A DNA stretch of 64,000 nt from Pseudomonas monteilii NBRC 103158 = DSM 14164 (GTDB lineage Bacteria > Pseudomonadota > Gammaproteobacteria > Pseudomonadales > Pseudomonadaceae): contig NZ_BBIS01000034.1 in the NCBI RefSeq assembly GCF_000730605.1, positions 1-64,000 of the forward strand, in the 5' to 3' direction. Below the pieces are notes generated by a model that did not search any database, had not been told where the DNA came from, and saw only the letters and a list, made by a program, of their open reading frames with translations. Positions 52,882-61,778 of the stretch are shown here, piece by piece (within the stretch, counting starts at the first letter, position 1; each line of letters starts with the position of its first letter). Made by a program: the position numbers and the translations under genes.

Positions 52882-52896
52882 TGTAGTTTTACTACT
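52882..52896. promoter_or_regulatory. operator copy 1 upstream of aceE
   Basis: TGTAGTTTTACTACT is nearly identical to the reverse complement of the site at 52934-52948. It lies in the 383-bp gap between glnE and aceE. Apart from the two sites, that gap shows no gene. Confidence 0.5.
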
Positions 52897-52933
52897 ACTC
52901 GCGTCGTGTAAAAGCATGAAATGCGAAAGCAAA

Positions 52934-52948
52934 TGTAGTAAAACTACA
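52934..52948. promoter_or_regulatory. operator copy 2 upstream of aceE
   Basis: TGTAGTAAAACTACA is a near-perfect palindrome (TGTAGT-N3-ACTACA). It sits 52 bp from copy 1, centre to centre, about five helical turns, and 109 bp before the aceE ATG. Confidence 0.55.
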
Positions 52949-53057
52949 ACGCGCCGGAAGACACCCCGGTAATCCAAGAATTCACGACGTCTGCCCATAA
53001 GGCCAGTCGCAACTTCAGGCAATCGATTCTGGTTGCCTTTCCGCCCTGGAGCAAGCC

Positions 53058-55703
53058 ATGCAAGACCTCGATCCAATCGAAACCCAGGAATGGCTGGATG
53101 CCCTGGAGTCGGTCCTCGACAAAGAAGGCGAAGACCGCGCTCATTACCTGATGACCCGTATGGGCGAGCTGGCCACCCGTAGTGGCTCCCAGCTGCCGTA
53201 TGCGATCACCACGCCATACCGCAACACCATCCCTGTCACCCACGAAGCACGCATGCCTGGCGACCTGTTCATGGAACGCCGCATTCGCTCGATGGTGCGT
53301 TGGAACGCCCTGGCCATGGTCATGCGCACCAACCTGAAAGACTCGGACCTGGGCGGACACATCTCCAGCTTCGCCTCCAGTGCCACCCTGTACGACATCG
53401 GCTTCAACTACTTCTTCCAGGCCCCGACCGAAGAACACGGCGGCGACCTGATCTTCTTCCAGGGCCACGCCTCCCCAGGCGTCTACGCCCGTGCCTTCAT
53501 GGAAGGCCGTATCAGCGAAGACCAGATGAACAACTTCCGTCAGGAAGTGGACGGCAACGGCCTGTCTTCGTACCCGCACCCATGGCTGATGCCTGACTTC
53601 TGGCAGTTCCCGACCGTATCGATGGGTTTGGGCCCGATCCAGGCCATCTACCAGGCACGCTTCATGAAGTACCTGGAAGCCCGTGGCTACATCCCGGCCG
53701 GCAAGCAGAAGGTCTGGTGCTTCATGGGCGACGGCGAGTGCGACGAGCCGGAATCCCTGGGCGCAATCGCCCTGGCCGGCCGCGAGAAGCTGGACAACCT
53801 GATTTTCGTCATCAACTGCAACCTGCAGCGCCTCGACGGCCCGGTTCGCGGCAACGGCAAGATCATCCAGGAACTCGAAGGCGTGTTCCGTGGCGGTGGC
53901 TGGAACGTCAACAAGGTTGTCTGGGGCCGTTTCTGGGACCCATTGTTCGCCAAGGACACCAACGGTGCCCTGCAGCGCCGCATGGACGAAGTCATCGACG
54001 GCGAGTACCAGAACTACAAAGCCAAAGACGGCGCGTATGTTCGTGAGAACTTCTTCAACACCCCAGAGCTCAAGGCCATGGTCGAAGACCTGTCCGACGA
54101 AGAGATCTGGAAGCTCAACCGTGGCGGCCACGACCCGTACAAGGTCTACGCAGCGTACCATCAGGCGGTCAACCACAAGGACCAGCCTACCGTCATCCTC
54201 GCCAAGACCATCAAGGGTTACGGTACCGGTGCCGGCGAAGCCAAGAACACAGCGCACAACACCAAGAAGGTCGACGTCGACAGCCTGCGTCACTTCCGTG
54301 ACCGCTTCGACATCCCGGTCAAGGATGCCGACCTCGAAAACCTGCCGTTCTTCAAGCCGGAAGAAGGTTCTGCCGAAGCCAAATACCTGGCCGAGCGCCG
54401 TGCTGCCCTGGGCGGTTTCGTGCCACAGCGCCGTGCCAAGAGCTTCAGCATACCGACCCCGCCACTGGAAACGCTGAAAGCGATCCTGGACGGCTCGGGC
54501 GACCGCGAAATCTCCACCACCATGGCCTTCGTGCGCATTCTGGCGCAGCTGGTCAAGGACAAGGAAATCGGCCAGCGCATCGTCCCGATCATCCCGGACG
54601 AAGCCCGTACCTTCGGTATGGAAGGCATGTTCCGCCAGCTGGGCATCTACTCGTCGGTCGGCCAGCTCTACGAGCCAGTCGATAAAGACCAGGTGATGTT
54701 CTACCGCGAGGACAAGAAGGGCCAGATCCTCGAAGAAGGCATCAACGAAGCCGGCGCCATGTCGTCGTTCATCGCTGCCGGTACCTCGTACAGCTGCCAC
54801 AACCAGCCGATGCTGCCGTTCTACATCTTCTACTCGATGTTCGGCTTCCAGCGCATTGGCGACCTGGCCTGGGCCGCTGGCGACAGCCGCACCCGTGGCT
54901 TCCTGATCGGCGGTACCGCCGGCCGTACCACCCTGAACGGTGAAGGCCTGCAGCACGAAGACGGTCACAGCCACATGATGGCGGGCACCATCCCGAACTG
55001 CCGCACCTACGATCCAACCTACGGCTACGAGCTGGCGGTGATCATCCAGGACGGCATGAAGAAGATGACCGAAGAGCAACAGGACATCTTCTACTACATC
55101 ACCGTGATGAACGAATCCTACCAGCAGCCAGCCATGCCGGCCGGTGTCGAGGAAGGCATCATCAAGGGCATGTACCTGCTGGAAGAAGACACCCGCGAAG
55201 CCGCGCACCACGTACAGCTGATGGGCTCCGGCACCATCCTGCGCGAAGTCCGCGAAGCGGCGAAAATCCTGCGTGAAGAGTTCAACGTCGGTGCCGACGT
55301 ATGGAGCGTCACCAGCTTCAACGAACTGCGCCGCGACGGCCTGGCCGTAGAACGCGCCAACCGCCTGAAGCCTGGCCAGAAGCCACAGCAGACCTATGTC
55401 GAGCAGTGCCTGAACGGTCGCAAAGGCCCGGTCATCGCCTCTACCGACTACATGAAACTGTTCGCCGAGCAGATTCGCCAGTGGGTTCCGAGCAAAGAGT
55501 TCAAGGTCCTGGGTACCGACGGTTACGGTCGCAGCGACAGCCGCAAGAAGCTGCGTCACTTCTTCGAAGTCGACCGCCACTTCGTGGTGCTGGCTGCCCT
55601 GGAAGCCCTGGCTGACCGTGGCGAGATCGAACCCAAGGTTGTTGCAGACGCTATCGTCAAGTTCGGTATCGACCCGGACAAGCGCAACCCACTGGACTGC
55701 TGA
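53058..55703 (+). CDS. aceE: pyruvate dehydrogenase E1 component
   Basis: This 881-residue homodimeric E1 decarboxylates pyruvate with thiamine diphosphate and passes acetyl to AceF. The ThDP motif is MGDGECDEPES...VINCNLQ (GDG to N). The length is that of the single-chain E1p of gamma-proteobacteria. GGAG lies about 8 bp before the ATG. Its stop is 13 bp before aceF. The E3 subunit (Lpd) is elsewhere. Likely controlled through the two inverted operators upstream. Confidence 0.97.
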   Translation: MQDLDPIETQEWLDALESVLDKEGEDRAHYLMTRMGELATRSGSQLPYAITTPYRNTIPVTHEARMPGDLFMERRIRSMVRWNALAMVMRTNLKDSDLGGHISSFASSATLYDIGFNYFFQAPTEEHGGDLIFFQGHASPGVYARAFMEGRISEDQMNNFRQEVDGNGLSSYPHPWLMPDFWQFPTVSMGLGPIQAIYQARFMKYLEARGYIPAGKQKVWCFMGDGECDEPESLGAIALAGREKLDNLIFVINCNLQRLDGPVRGNGKIIQELEGVFRGGGWNVNKVVWGRFWDPLFAKDTNGALQRRMDEVIDGEYQNYKAKDGAYVRENFFNTPELKAMVEDLSDEEIWKLNRGGHDPYKVYAAYHQAVNHKDQPTVILAKTIKGYGTGAGEAKNTAHNTKKVDVDSLRHFRDRFDIPVKDADLENLPFFKPEEGSAEAKYLAERRAALGGFVPQRRAKSFSIPTPPLETLKAILDGSGDREISTTMAFVRILAQLVKDKEIGQRIVPIIPDEARTFGMEGMFRQLGIYSSVGQLYEPVDKDQVMFYREDKKGQILEEGINEAGAMSSFIAAGTSYSCHNQPMLPFYIFYSMFGFQRIGDLAWAAGDSRTRGFLIGGTAGRTTLNGEGLQHEDGHSHMMAGTIPNCRTYDPTYGYELAVIIQDGMKKMTEEQQDIFYYITVMNESYQQPAMPAGVEEGIIKGMYLLEEDTREAAHHVQLMGSGTILREVREAAKILREEFNVGADVWSVTSFNELRRDGLAVERANRLKPGQKPQQTYVEQCLNGRKGPVIASTDYMKLFAEQIRQWVPSKEFKVLGTDGYGRSDSRKKLRHFFEVDRHFVVLAALEALADRGEIEPKVVADAIVKFGIDPDKRNPLDC

Positions 55704-55716
55704 GGAGTATTTTTAA

Positions 55717-57357
55717 GTGAGCGAACTCATTCGCGTACCTGACATCGGCAGCGGTGAAGGTGAAATCATCGAGCTGTTCGTCAAGGTCGGTGACCGTATC
55801 GAGGCTGACCAGAGCCTGCTGACCCTGGAGTCCGACAAGGCCTCCATGGAAATCCCGGCCCCCAAGGCCGGCGTCATCAAGGAACTGAAGGTCAAGCTGG
55901 GCGACCGCCTGAAAGAAGGCGACGAACTGCTGGTTCTGGAAGCCGAGGGCGCCGCTGCTGCGGCCCCTGAGGCTCCGGCCGCTGCTGCTCCTGCCCCGGC
56001 TGCTGCCCCAGCACCTGCTGCCGAAGCCGCCCCTGCGCCAGCCGCAGCCCCGGCTGCCGCCAGCGTGCAGGACATCCACGTGCCGGACATTGGTTCGTCG
56101 GGCAAGGCCAAGATCATCGAAGTGCTGGTCAAGGTCGGCGACACTGTCGAAGCCGACCAGTCGCTGATTACCCTGGAGTCCGACAAGGCCTCCATGGAAA
56201 TCCCGTCGCCAGCTGCTGGCGTGGTCGAAGAAGTGCTGTGCAAGCTGGAAGACGAAGTCGGCACTGGCGACCTGATCTTCAAGCTGAAGGTCGCTGGCGC
56301 AGCCCCGGCTGCCGCTCCGGCCGCTGCTGCTGCCCCGGCGCCAGCCAAGGCTGAGGCTGCTCCGGCAGCCGCACCCGCCGCTGCCGCCCCGGCTGCTGCC
56401 CCAGCACCGGCTGCTACCGCACCGGCCGCTGGCAGCAACGCCAAGGTTCACGCAGGCCCAGCCGTTCGTCAGCTGGCCCGTGAATTCGGTGTCGACCTGG
56501 GCGCTGTTGCCGCCACCGGTCCGCACGGCCGCATTCTGAAAGAAGACGTGCAGGTTTACGTCAAAGCGATGATGCAGAAGGCCAAGGAAGCTCCGGCCGC
56601 TGCCGGTGCAACCGGCGGCGCCGGCATCCCGCCGATCCCTGCCGTGGACTTCAGCAAGTTCGGTGAAGTGGAAGAAGTGGCCCTGACTCGCCTGATGCAG
56701 GTCGGTGCCGCTAACCTGCACCGCAGCTGGCTGAACGTGCCGCACGTGACCCAGTTCGACTCCGCCGACATCACCGAGCTGGAAGCCTTCCGCGTTGCGC
56801 AGAAGGCCGTGGCCGAGAAGGCTGGGGTGAAGCTGACCGTGCTGCCACTGCTGCTCAAGGCCTGTGCTTTCCTGCTCAAGGAACTGCCAGACTTCAACAG
56901 CTCGCTGGCACCAAGCGGCAAGGCCATCATCCGCAAGAAGTACGTGCACATCGGCTTCGCCGTGGACACTCCGGACGGCCTGTTGGTCCCTGTGATCAAG
57001 AACGTCGACCAGAAGAGCCTGCTGCAACTGGCTGCCGAAGCGGCTGCGCTGGCCGAAAAAGCCCGCACCAAGAAGCTGTCGGCCGACGAGATGCAAGGCG
57101 CCTGCTTCACCATCTCCAGCCTCGGCCACATTGGCGGCACCGGCTTCACGCCGATCGTCAACGCGCCGGAAGTGGCTATCCTGGGCGTCTCCAAGGCGAC
57201 CATGCAGCCTGTGTGGGATGGCAAGGCCTTCCAGCCTAAGCTGATGCTGCCACTGTCGCTGTCCTACGATCACCGTGTGATCAACGGCGCAGCCGCCGCG
57301 CGCTTCACCAAGCGCCTGGGCGACGTGCTGGGCGATATCCGCACCATGCTGCTGTAA
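55717..57357 (+). CDS. aceF: dihydrolipoamide acetyltransferase (pyruvate dehydrogenase E2)
   Basis: This 546-residue protein has two lipoyl domains, each with ESDKASMEIP (lysines near residues 43 and 160), joined by long Ala/Pro linkers, then an E1/E3-binding domain (HAGPAVRQLAREFGVDL) and the catalytic domain ending SYDHRVINGAAAARF. The last motif has Asn where E. coli has Asp; I believe other Pseudomonas/Azotobacter E2p share this. The GTG start has GAGGAG 9 bp upstream. Two lipoyl domains rather than three is normal for the genus. Confidence 0.96.
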   Translation: MSELIRVPDIGSGEGEIIELFVKVGDRIEADQSLLTLESDKASMEIPAPKAGVIKELKVKLGDRLKEGDELLVLEAEGAAAAAPEAPAAAAPAPAAAPAPAAEAAPAPAAAPAAASVQDIHVPDIGSSGKAKIIEVLVKVGDTVEADQSLITLESDKASMEIPSPAAGVVEEVLCKLEDEVGTGDLIFKLKVAGAAPAAAPAAAAAPAPAKAEAAPAAAPAAAAPAAAPAPAATAPAAGSNAKVHAGPAVRQLAREFGVDLGAVAATGPHGRILKEDVQVYVKAMMQKAKEAPAAAGATGGAGIPPIPAVDFSKFGEVEEVALTRLMQVGAANLHRSWLNVPHVTQFDSADITELEAFRVAQKAVAEKAGVKLTVLPLLLKACAFLLKELPDFNSSLAPSGKAIIRKKYVHIGFAVDTPDGLLVPVIKNVDQKSLLQLAAEAAALAEKARTKKLSADEMQGACFTISSLGHIGGTGFTPIVNAPEVAILGVSKATMQPVWDGKAFQPKLMLPLSLSYDHRVINGAAAARFTKRLGDVLGDIRTMLL

Positions 57358-57367
57358 GGCAGCCCGC

Positions 57368-57388
57368 TGCCCCTCCTTGCGAGGGGCA
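57368..57388 (+). terminator. hairpin after aceF
   Basis: TGCCCCTC and GAGGGGCA form an 8-bp perfect stem around CTTGC, ten bases after the aceF stop. It may protect the 3' end ahead of the terminator at 57423-57448. Confidence 0.6.
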
Positions 57389-57422
57389 GTACCCTTTTCG
57401 AGCTGCCACGCTCGTACCTCAA

Positions 57423-57448
57423 CCCCGTCGATTGGCGGGGCTTTTTTT
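57423..57448 (+). terminator. intrinsic terminator of aceEF
   Basis: CCCCG and CGGGG form a short stem around eight bases and are followed by C and seven T residues. It is 65 bp after aceF. Confidence 0.75.
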
Positions 57449-57466
57449 GTCCGCCGATAGGGTTGT

Positions 57467-57518
57467 GGCGCCGGGGAGATCGAGCGCCGCCCGCGCGGCG
57501 CTCGGTTTCCCAGGCGCC
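57467..57518. repeat. GAGCGCCGC-family palindrome, second copy
   Basis: GGCGCC-N8-CGAGCGCCGC pairs with GCGGCGCTCG-N8-GGCGCC around a CCGC loop. It shares its inner core with the copy at 34033-34084, and the outer arms are related. It lies in the 315-bp gap after aceF, which otherwise contains only the terminators and the leader of the next gene. Confidence 0.75.
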
Positions 57519-57672
57519 AAAATTCTCAAGGCGAACTAACATTTCCGGCCCAACAGCCGATAACCCGTACACAGCATCACGCATGGCCGCTTGCCAGCCC
57601 TCGGGACATGATGCAACCTTGCCGAATCTGCCGCCGCCGCAAGGCCGCGTTCCCTCTTCAAGCGAGTCTTCG

Positions 57673-60363
57673 ATGAAAAGCCAACCCGATGCCGCCAGCC
57701 GTGTGGCGGCCGAGGTCGTCACGCCGTTACCCGTGCCCTCGCGGCTCGGCATGCTGCGTTTCGAACGGCTCAACGAAGCCACCTGGGCCATGCTCTACCT
57801 GGACCCGGCCTGCGAGCGCCAGTTCGGCCTGCACGCCGGCGACCTTTGTGCCTTGGTAGATGCACCCTACGCCAGCCTGATGGAACCGGAAGCACGCTAC
57901 CGGCTGCACGACGAGGTCCAACTGCAACTGGCACAGCGCGGCTACTACCGCGTGCGCTACACCCTGCACACGCCAAGCGCCTCGCTGCGCCTGCTGGAGG
58001 TGGGTGAAGCCTACAAGCAGCATAACCGCCAGCTGTTGCGCGGCTACCTGAGCGTGCTCGATGACCAGCAGGACGATACCGGCGAAGCCGACGCCAACGA
58101 TCTGGAATCACGCAACAACCGCCTGCAGCTGGCCCTGCAACTGAACCAGCGCGCCCAGCAAGAGCAGCTGGAACACCTGGAGCGCGTGCGTGGCCAGCAG
58201 GACCTGATCCTGCGCCTGGCTCGCCAGCGCTACAGTGCCGGTAACTCGCTGCTGGAAGCTGCCCAGCTGATTACCCGCAGCGCCTGCGAAATCTACAAGG
58301 TCGACAGCGCCAGCATCTGGCACCTGGACGACCAGCGTCTGGAACCGATCACCGCCTGGTACCGCGTTGCACAAGAGCATCGCCAGCCCGAAGCCATCGA
58401 TGCCAGCCACTTCCCCGACTACCTTGACGCGCTGCACGCCAGCCGCGCCATCGACGCCCACAACGCCGGCCACGACCCACGCACCCGTGCCCTGGCGCAA
58501 AGTCTGCGCCCGGAAAACAAGGCCATGCTCGACGCCAGTATCCGTGTCGATGGCCAGGTAGTCGGCGTGCTGTGCCTTGAGCAGACCGGCCAGCCACGGG
58601 CCTGGCAGTCGGACGAGATTGCCTTTGCAGGTGAGCTGGCCGACCAGTTCGCCCAAGTCATCACCAACCACAACCGGCGCACTGCGGCCAGCGCATTGCA
58701 CCTGTTCCAGCGTGCCGTCGAGCAAAGCGCCAGCGCCTTTTTGCTGGTGAACCGCGATGGCCGGGTGGAGTACGTCAACCCGAGTTTCACTGCCATCACC
58801 CAATACAGCACCGATGAAGTGCAAGGCCGTCACCTGGGTGAGCTGCCGGCATTGGAGAACCTCAGCGAATTGCTGTTCGACTCGCCGTCGAGCCTGGCCA
58901 TGGGCAACAGCTGGCAGGGCGAGTTCAAGAGCCGGCGCAAGAACCTGGAGCCCTACTGGGGCCAGTTGTCGATTTCCAAGGTGTACGGCGATAACCGTGA
59001 GCTGACCCACTACATCGGCATCTACGAAGACGTCACCCAGACCAAGCTGGCCCAGCAGCGCATCGAACGACTGGCCTACACCGACAACCTGACCAACCTG
59101 GGCAACCGCCCGGCGTTCATCCGCAGCCTGGACGAGTGCTTTGCCCGCGATGGCGAAAGCGCGATGTGCCTGCTGCTGGTGGACATCGACAACTTCAAGC
59201 GCATCAACGACAGCCTTGGCCACCAGACCGGTGACAAGCTGCTGATCAGCCTGGCCCGCCGCCTGCGCAACAGCTTGCACACCGGCGGTATCCTGGCGCG
59301 CTTTGCCAGTAACGAGTTCGCGGTATTGCTTGACGACACCAGCCTGGAAGATGGCCAAGGCGTTGCCCAGCAATTGCTGCGCACCCTCGACAAGCCGATG
59401 TTCGTCGACAACCAGTTGATCAACGTCACGGCCTCGGTGGGCCTGGCCTACGCGCCGCTGCACGGCGCTGACCCGGCCAGCCTGATGAAAAACGCCGGCC
59501 TGGCGTTGCACAAGGCCAAGGCCAACGGCAAGCATCAGGTGCAGGTGTTTACCGAAGTGCTCAATGCCGAAGCCAGCTACAAACTGTTCGTCGAGAACAA
59601 CCTGCGCCGTGCCCTTACCCAGAACGAGCTGGAAGTGTTCTACCAGCCCAAGATCTGCCTGCGCAGCGGCCGCCTGTTGGGGCTGGAAGCGCTGTTGCGC
59701 TGGAACCACCCCGAGCGCGGCATGATCCGCCCGGACCAGTTCATCAGCGTGGCAGAAGAAACCGGCCTGATCATTCCCATTGGCAAATGGGTGATCCGCC
59801 AGTCATGCAGCATGAGCCAGCAACTGCGCGAGGCCGGCTTGGGTAACCTGCACGTAGCGATCAACCTGTCGCCCAAGCAGTTTTCCGACCCCGACCTGGT
59901 AGCCTCTATCAGCACCATCCTCAAGGAAGAAGCCCTGCCCCCGCACCTGCTGGAGCTGGAGCTGACCGAAGGCCTACTGCTGGAAGCCACCGAAGACACC
60001 CACCGCCAGCTGGACGAGCTGAAGGCCCTGGGCCTGACCCTGGCCATGGACGATTTCGGCACCGGTTACTCCTCGCTCAGCTACCTGAAGAAGTTTCCGA
60101 TCGACATTCTCAAGATCGACCGCAGCTTCATCAATGAGATCCCCGACAACCAGGACGATATGGAAATTACCTCGGCGGTGGTGGCCATGGCGCACAACCT
60201 CAAGCTGAAGGTAGTGGCTGAAGGGATCGAGACGCCGGAGCAGCTGGCGTTTCTGCGCCGCCACCGTTGCGACGTGGGCCAGGGTTACCTGTTCGACCGG
60301 CCGATTCCGGGGCGGGAGCTGGCTGAGCGGCTGAAGCGCTACCCGCGTGGCCCGGTGGCCTGA
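57673..60363 (+). CDS. PAS/GAF/GGDEF/EAL protein, probable c-di-GMP phosphodiesterase
   Basis: This 896-residue protein has an N-terminal PAS-like domain (about 20-130), a coiled segment, a GAF domain (about 195-335), a second PAS (about 345-460), GGDEF (about 470-630) and EAL (about 645-890). The GGDEF site reads ASNEF (residues 545-549), so cyclase activity is unlikely. The EAL site EALLRW and the loop DDFGTGYSS are intact, predicting hydrolysis of c-di-GMP. No membrane segment. The ATG at 57673 gives MKSQPDAASR; a longer frame extends upstream without support. Confidence 0.88.
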   Translation: MKSQPDAASRVAAEVVTPLPVPSRLGMLRFERLNEATWAMLYLDPACERQFGLHAGDLCALVDAPYASLMEPEARYRLHDEVQLQLAQRGYYRVRYTLHTPSASLRLLEVGEAYKQHNRQLLRGYLSVLDDQQDDTGEADANDLESRNNRLQLALQLNQRAQQEQLEHLERVRGQQDLILRLARQRYSAGNSLLEAAQLITRSACEIYKVDSASIWHLDDQRLEPITAWYRVAQEHRQPEAIDASHFPDYLDALHASRAIDAHNAGHDPRTRALAQSLRPENKAMLDASIRVDGQVVGVLCLEQTGQPRAWQSDEIAFAGELADQFAQVITNHNRRTAASALHLFQRAVEQSASAFLLVNRDGRVEYVNPSFTAITQYSTDEVQGRHLGELPALENLSELLFDSPSSLAMGNSWQGEFKSRRKNLEPYWGQLSISKVYGDNRELTHYIGIYEDVTQTKLAQQRIERLAYTDNLTNLGNRPAFIRSLDECFARDGESAMCLLLVDIDNFKRINDSLGHQTGDKLLISLARRLRNSLHTGGILARFASNEFAVLLDDTSLEDGQGVAQQLLRTLDKPMFVDNQLINVTASVGLAYAPLHGADPASLMKNAGLALHKAKANGKHQVQVFTEVLNAEASYKLFVENNLRRALTQNELEVFYQPKICLRSGRLLGLEALLRWNHPERGMIRPDQFISVAEETGLIIPIGKWVIRQSCSMSQQLREAGLGNLHVAINLSPKQFSDPDLVASISTILKEEALPPHLLELELTEGLLLEATEDTHRQLDELKALGLTLAMDDFGTGYSSLSYLKKFPIDILKIDRSFINEIPDNQDDMEITSAVVAMAHNLKLKVVAEGIETPEQLAFLRRHRCDVGQGYLFDRPIPGRELAERLKRYPRGPVA

Positions 60364-60400
60364 CAGCGGCGTAAACCTCGGGCACTATAGAAGCCATTCG

Positions 60401-60430
60401 GGCCTCTTCGCGGGCATGCCCGCGAATGCC
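60401..60430. repeat. REP element
   Basis: TTCGCGGGCATGCCCGCGAA (60407-60426) is a perfect palindrome flanked by GGCCTC and TGCC, the usual P. putida REP form. It lies between the phosphodiesterase gene and msrA. Confidence 0.85.
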
Positions 60431-60469
60431 TCAACACCTATCCAACTGAAAAAAAACAGAGGAACGGCC

Positions 60470-61138
60470 ATGGTCCTGCGTTCGGAAATCCTGGTGAACA
60501 AAAACGTCATGCCAACTGCGGAGCAGGCGCTGCCTGGCCGCGAAACGCCAATGACCCTGCCCGAGTTCCATTACGTGTTCGAAGGCACCCCGCTGCTCGG
60601 CCCGTTCTTCGAAGGCGCCATCGACTTCGCCATCTTCGGCCTGGGTTGCTTCTGGGGCGCCGAGCGCCGCTTCTGGCAGCGTGAAGGTGTGGTCAGCACT
60701 GTGGTCGGCTACGCCGGCGGTTTCACCCCAAACCCTACCTACGAAGAAGTCTGCTCGGGCCTGACCGGCCACACCGAAGTGGTGCTGGTGGTGTTCGACA
60801 AGGACAAAGTCAGCTACCGTGAGCTGCTGGCGATGTTCTGGGAACTGCACAACCCGACCCAGGGCATGCGCCAGGGCAATGACGTCGGCACCCAGTACCG
60901 CTCGGCCATCTACTGCACCAGCCCGGAACAGCTGGAACAGGCCAAGGCCAGCCGCGACGCCTTCCAGGTCGAACTGAACAAGGCAGGCTTTGGTGAAATC
61001 ACCACTGAAATCGACCAGGCACCGACCGTGTACTTCGCCGAGGCCTACCACCAGCAGTACCTGGCCAAGAACCCGGACGGCTACTGCGGTATCGGCGGCA
61101 CCGGTGTATGCCTGCCACCCAGCCTGCAGGGCAACTGA
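60470..61138 (+). CDS. msrA: peptide methionine-S-sulfoxide reductase MsrA
   Basis: This 222-residue enzyme reduces S-sulfoxides of methionine in oxidised proteins. The catalytic motif GLGCFWGAERRFW holds the active cysteine, with resolving cysteines near the C-terminus (YCGIGGTGVC). Length is that of the longer E. coli-type MsrA. AGAGG lies 7 bp upstream of the ATG. The GST gene follows after 3 bp, so both are likely one transcript. Confidence 0.95.
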   Translation: MVLRSEILVNKNVMPTAEQALPGRETPMTLPEFHYVFEGTPLLGPFFEGAIDFAIFGLGCFWGAERRFWQREGVVSTVVGYAGGFTPNPTYEEVCSGLTGHTEVVLVVFDKDKVSYRELLAMFWELHNPTQGMRQGNDVGTQYRSAIYCTSPEQLEQAKASRDAFQVELNKAGFGEITTEIDQAPTVYFAEAYHQQYLAKNPDGYCGIGGTGVCLPPSLQGN

Positions 61139-61141
61139 AGC

Positions 61142-61765
61142 ATGAGCACGATGACCCTGTTCCACTCGCCGTTGTCGCCTTTCGTGCGCAAGGTCATGGT
61201 GGTGTTGCATGAGACCGGCCAACTTGAGCGGGTGCAGCTGCAGCCGGTGAACATCAGCCCGGTGAGCAGTGACCCGCAGCTTAACCAGGACAACCCGATC
61301 GGCAAGATCCCGGCCCTGCGCCTGGAAGACGGCACCGTGCTGTATGACAGCCGGGTGATCTGCGAGTACCTCGACCTGCAGCACGTCGGCCTGCCGCTGC
61401 TGCCACGCGAAGGCTCGGCGCGCTGGCGGCGCATGACGCTGGTGTCGCAGGCTGATGCGATCATGGATGCAGCGGTGTCGTCACGCTATGAAAGCTTCCT
61501 GCGGCCCGAGGACAAGCGCTGGGACGGTTGGTTGCAGGCGCAGGGCGACAAGATCCGCCGTAGCCTGGCCAACCTGGAGCAGGAGCATTTGCCCGAGCTG
61601 ATGTCCGGGTTCGACCTGGCAGCGATTGGTGTGGCCTGTGCGCTGGGGTATCTGGACTTACGTCAGCCGGCGTTTGGCTGGCGTGAGCGCCAGCCAGGTT
61701 TGGCGGCGTGGTACGCCGAGGTGGCCAAGCGGCCATCGATGGTCGCCACAACGCCGGTGGCCTGA
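61142..61765 (+). CDS. glutathione S-transferase family protein
   Basis: This 207-residue protein has an N-terminal thioredoxin-fold domain (TLFHSPLSPFVRKVMVVLHE, then NPIGKIPAL and YDSRVICEYLD, the last holding the glutathione-binding Ser) and a helical C-terminal domain. The first motif has Ser-Pro-Phe rather than a catalytic Cys. Substrate unknown. It is probably co-expressed with msrA (3 bp apart), suggesting a role in oxidative or electrophile stress. Confidence 0.88.
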   Translation: MSTMTLFHSPLSPFVRKVMVVLHETGQLERVQLQPVNISPVSSDPQLNQDNPIGKIPALRLEDGTVLYDSRVICEYLDLQHVGLPLLPREGSARWRRMTLVSQADAIMDAAVSSRYESFLRPEDKRWDGWLQAQGDKIRRSLANLEQEHLPELMSGFDLAAIGVACALGYLDLRQPAFGWRERQPGLAAWYAEVAKRPSMVATTPVA

Positions 61766-61778
61766 CCGGCCTCTTGAA

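Noticed and set aside
52944..55580. 878-codon open frame antisense to aceE
   Set aside because: Same mirror-frame effect. The translation is Val/His/Gln-rich with no motif, and it covers the start region of a clear pyruvate dehydrogenase.
55950..56440. Low-complexity Ala/Pro-coding repeats
   Set aside because: These are the flexible linkers between lipoyl and binding domains of AceF, not a DNA satellite or repeat element.
57241..57300. Asn in place of Asp in the AceF DHRxxDG motif
   Set aside because: I considered an inactivating change, but the same residue is, to my knowledge, present in active Pseudomonas and Azotobacter E2p enzymes.
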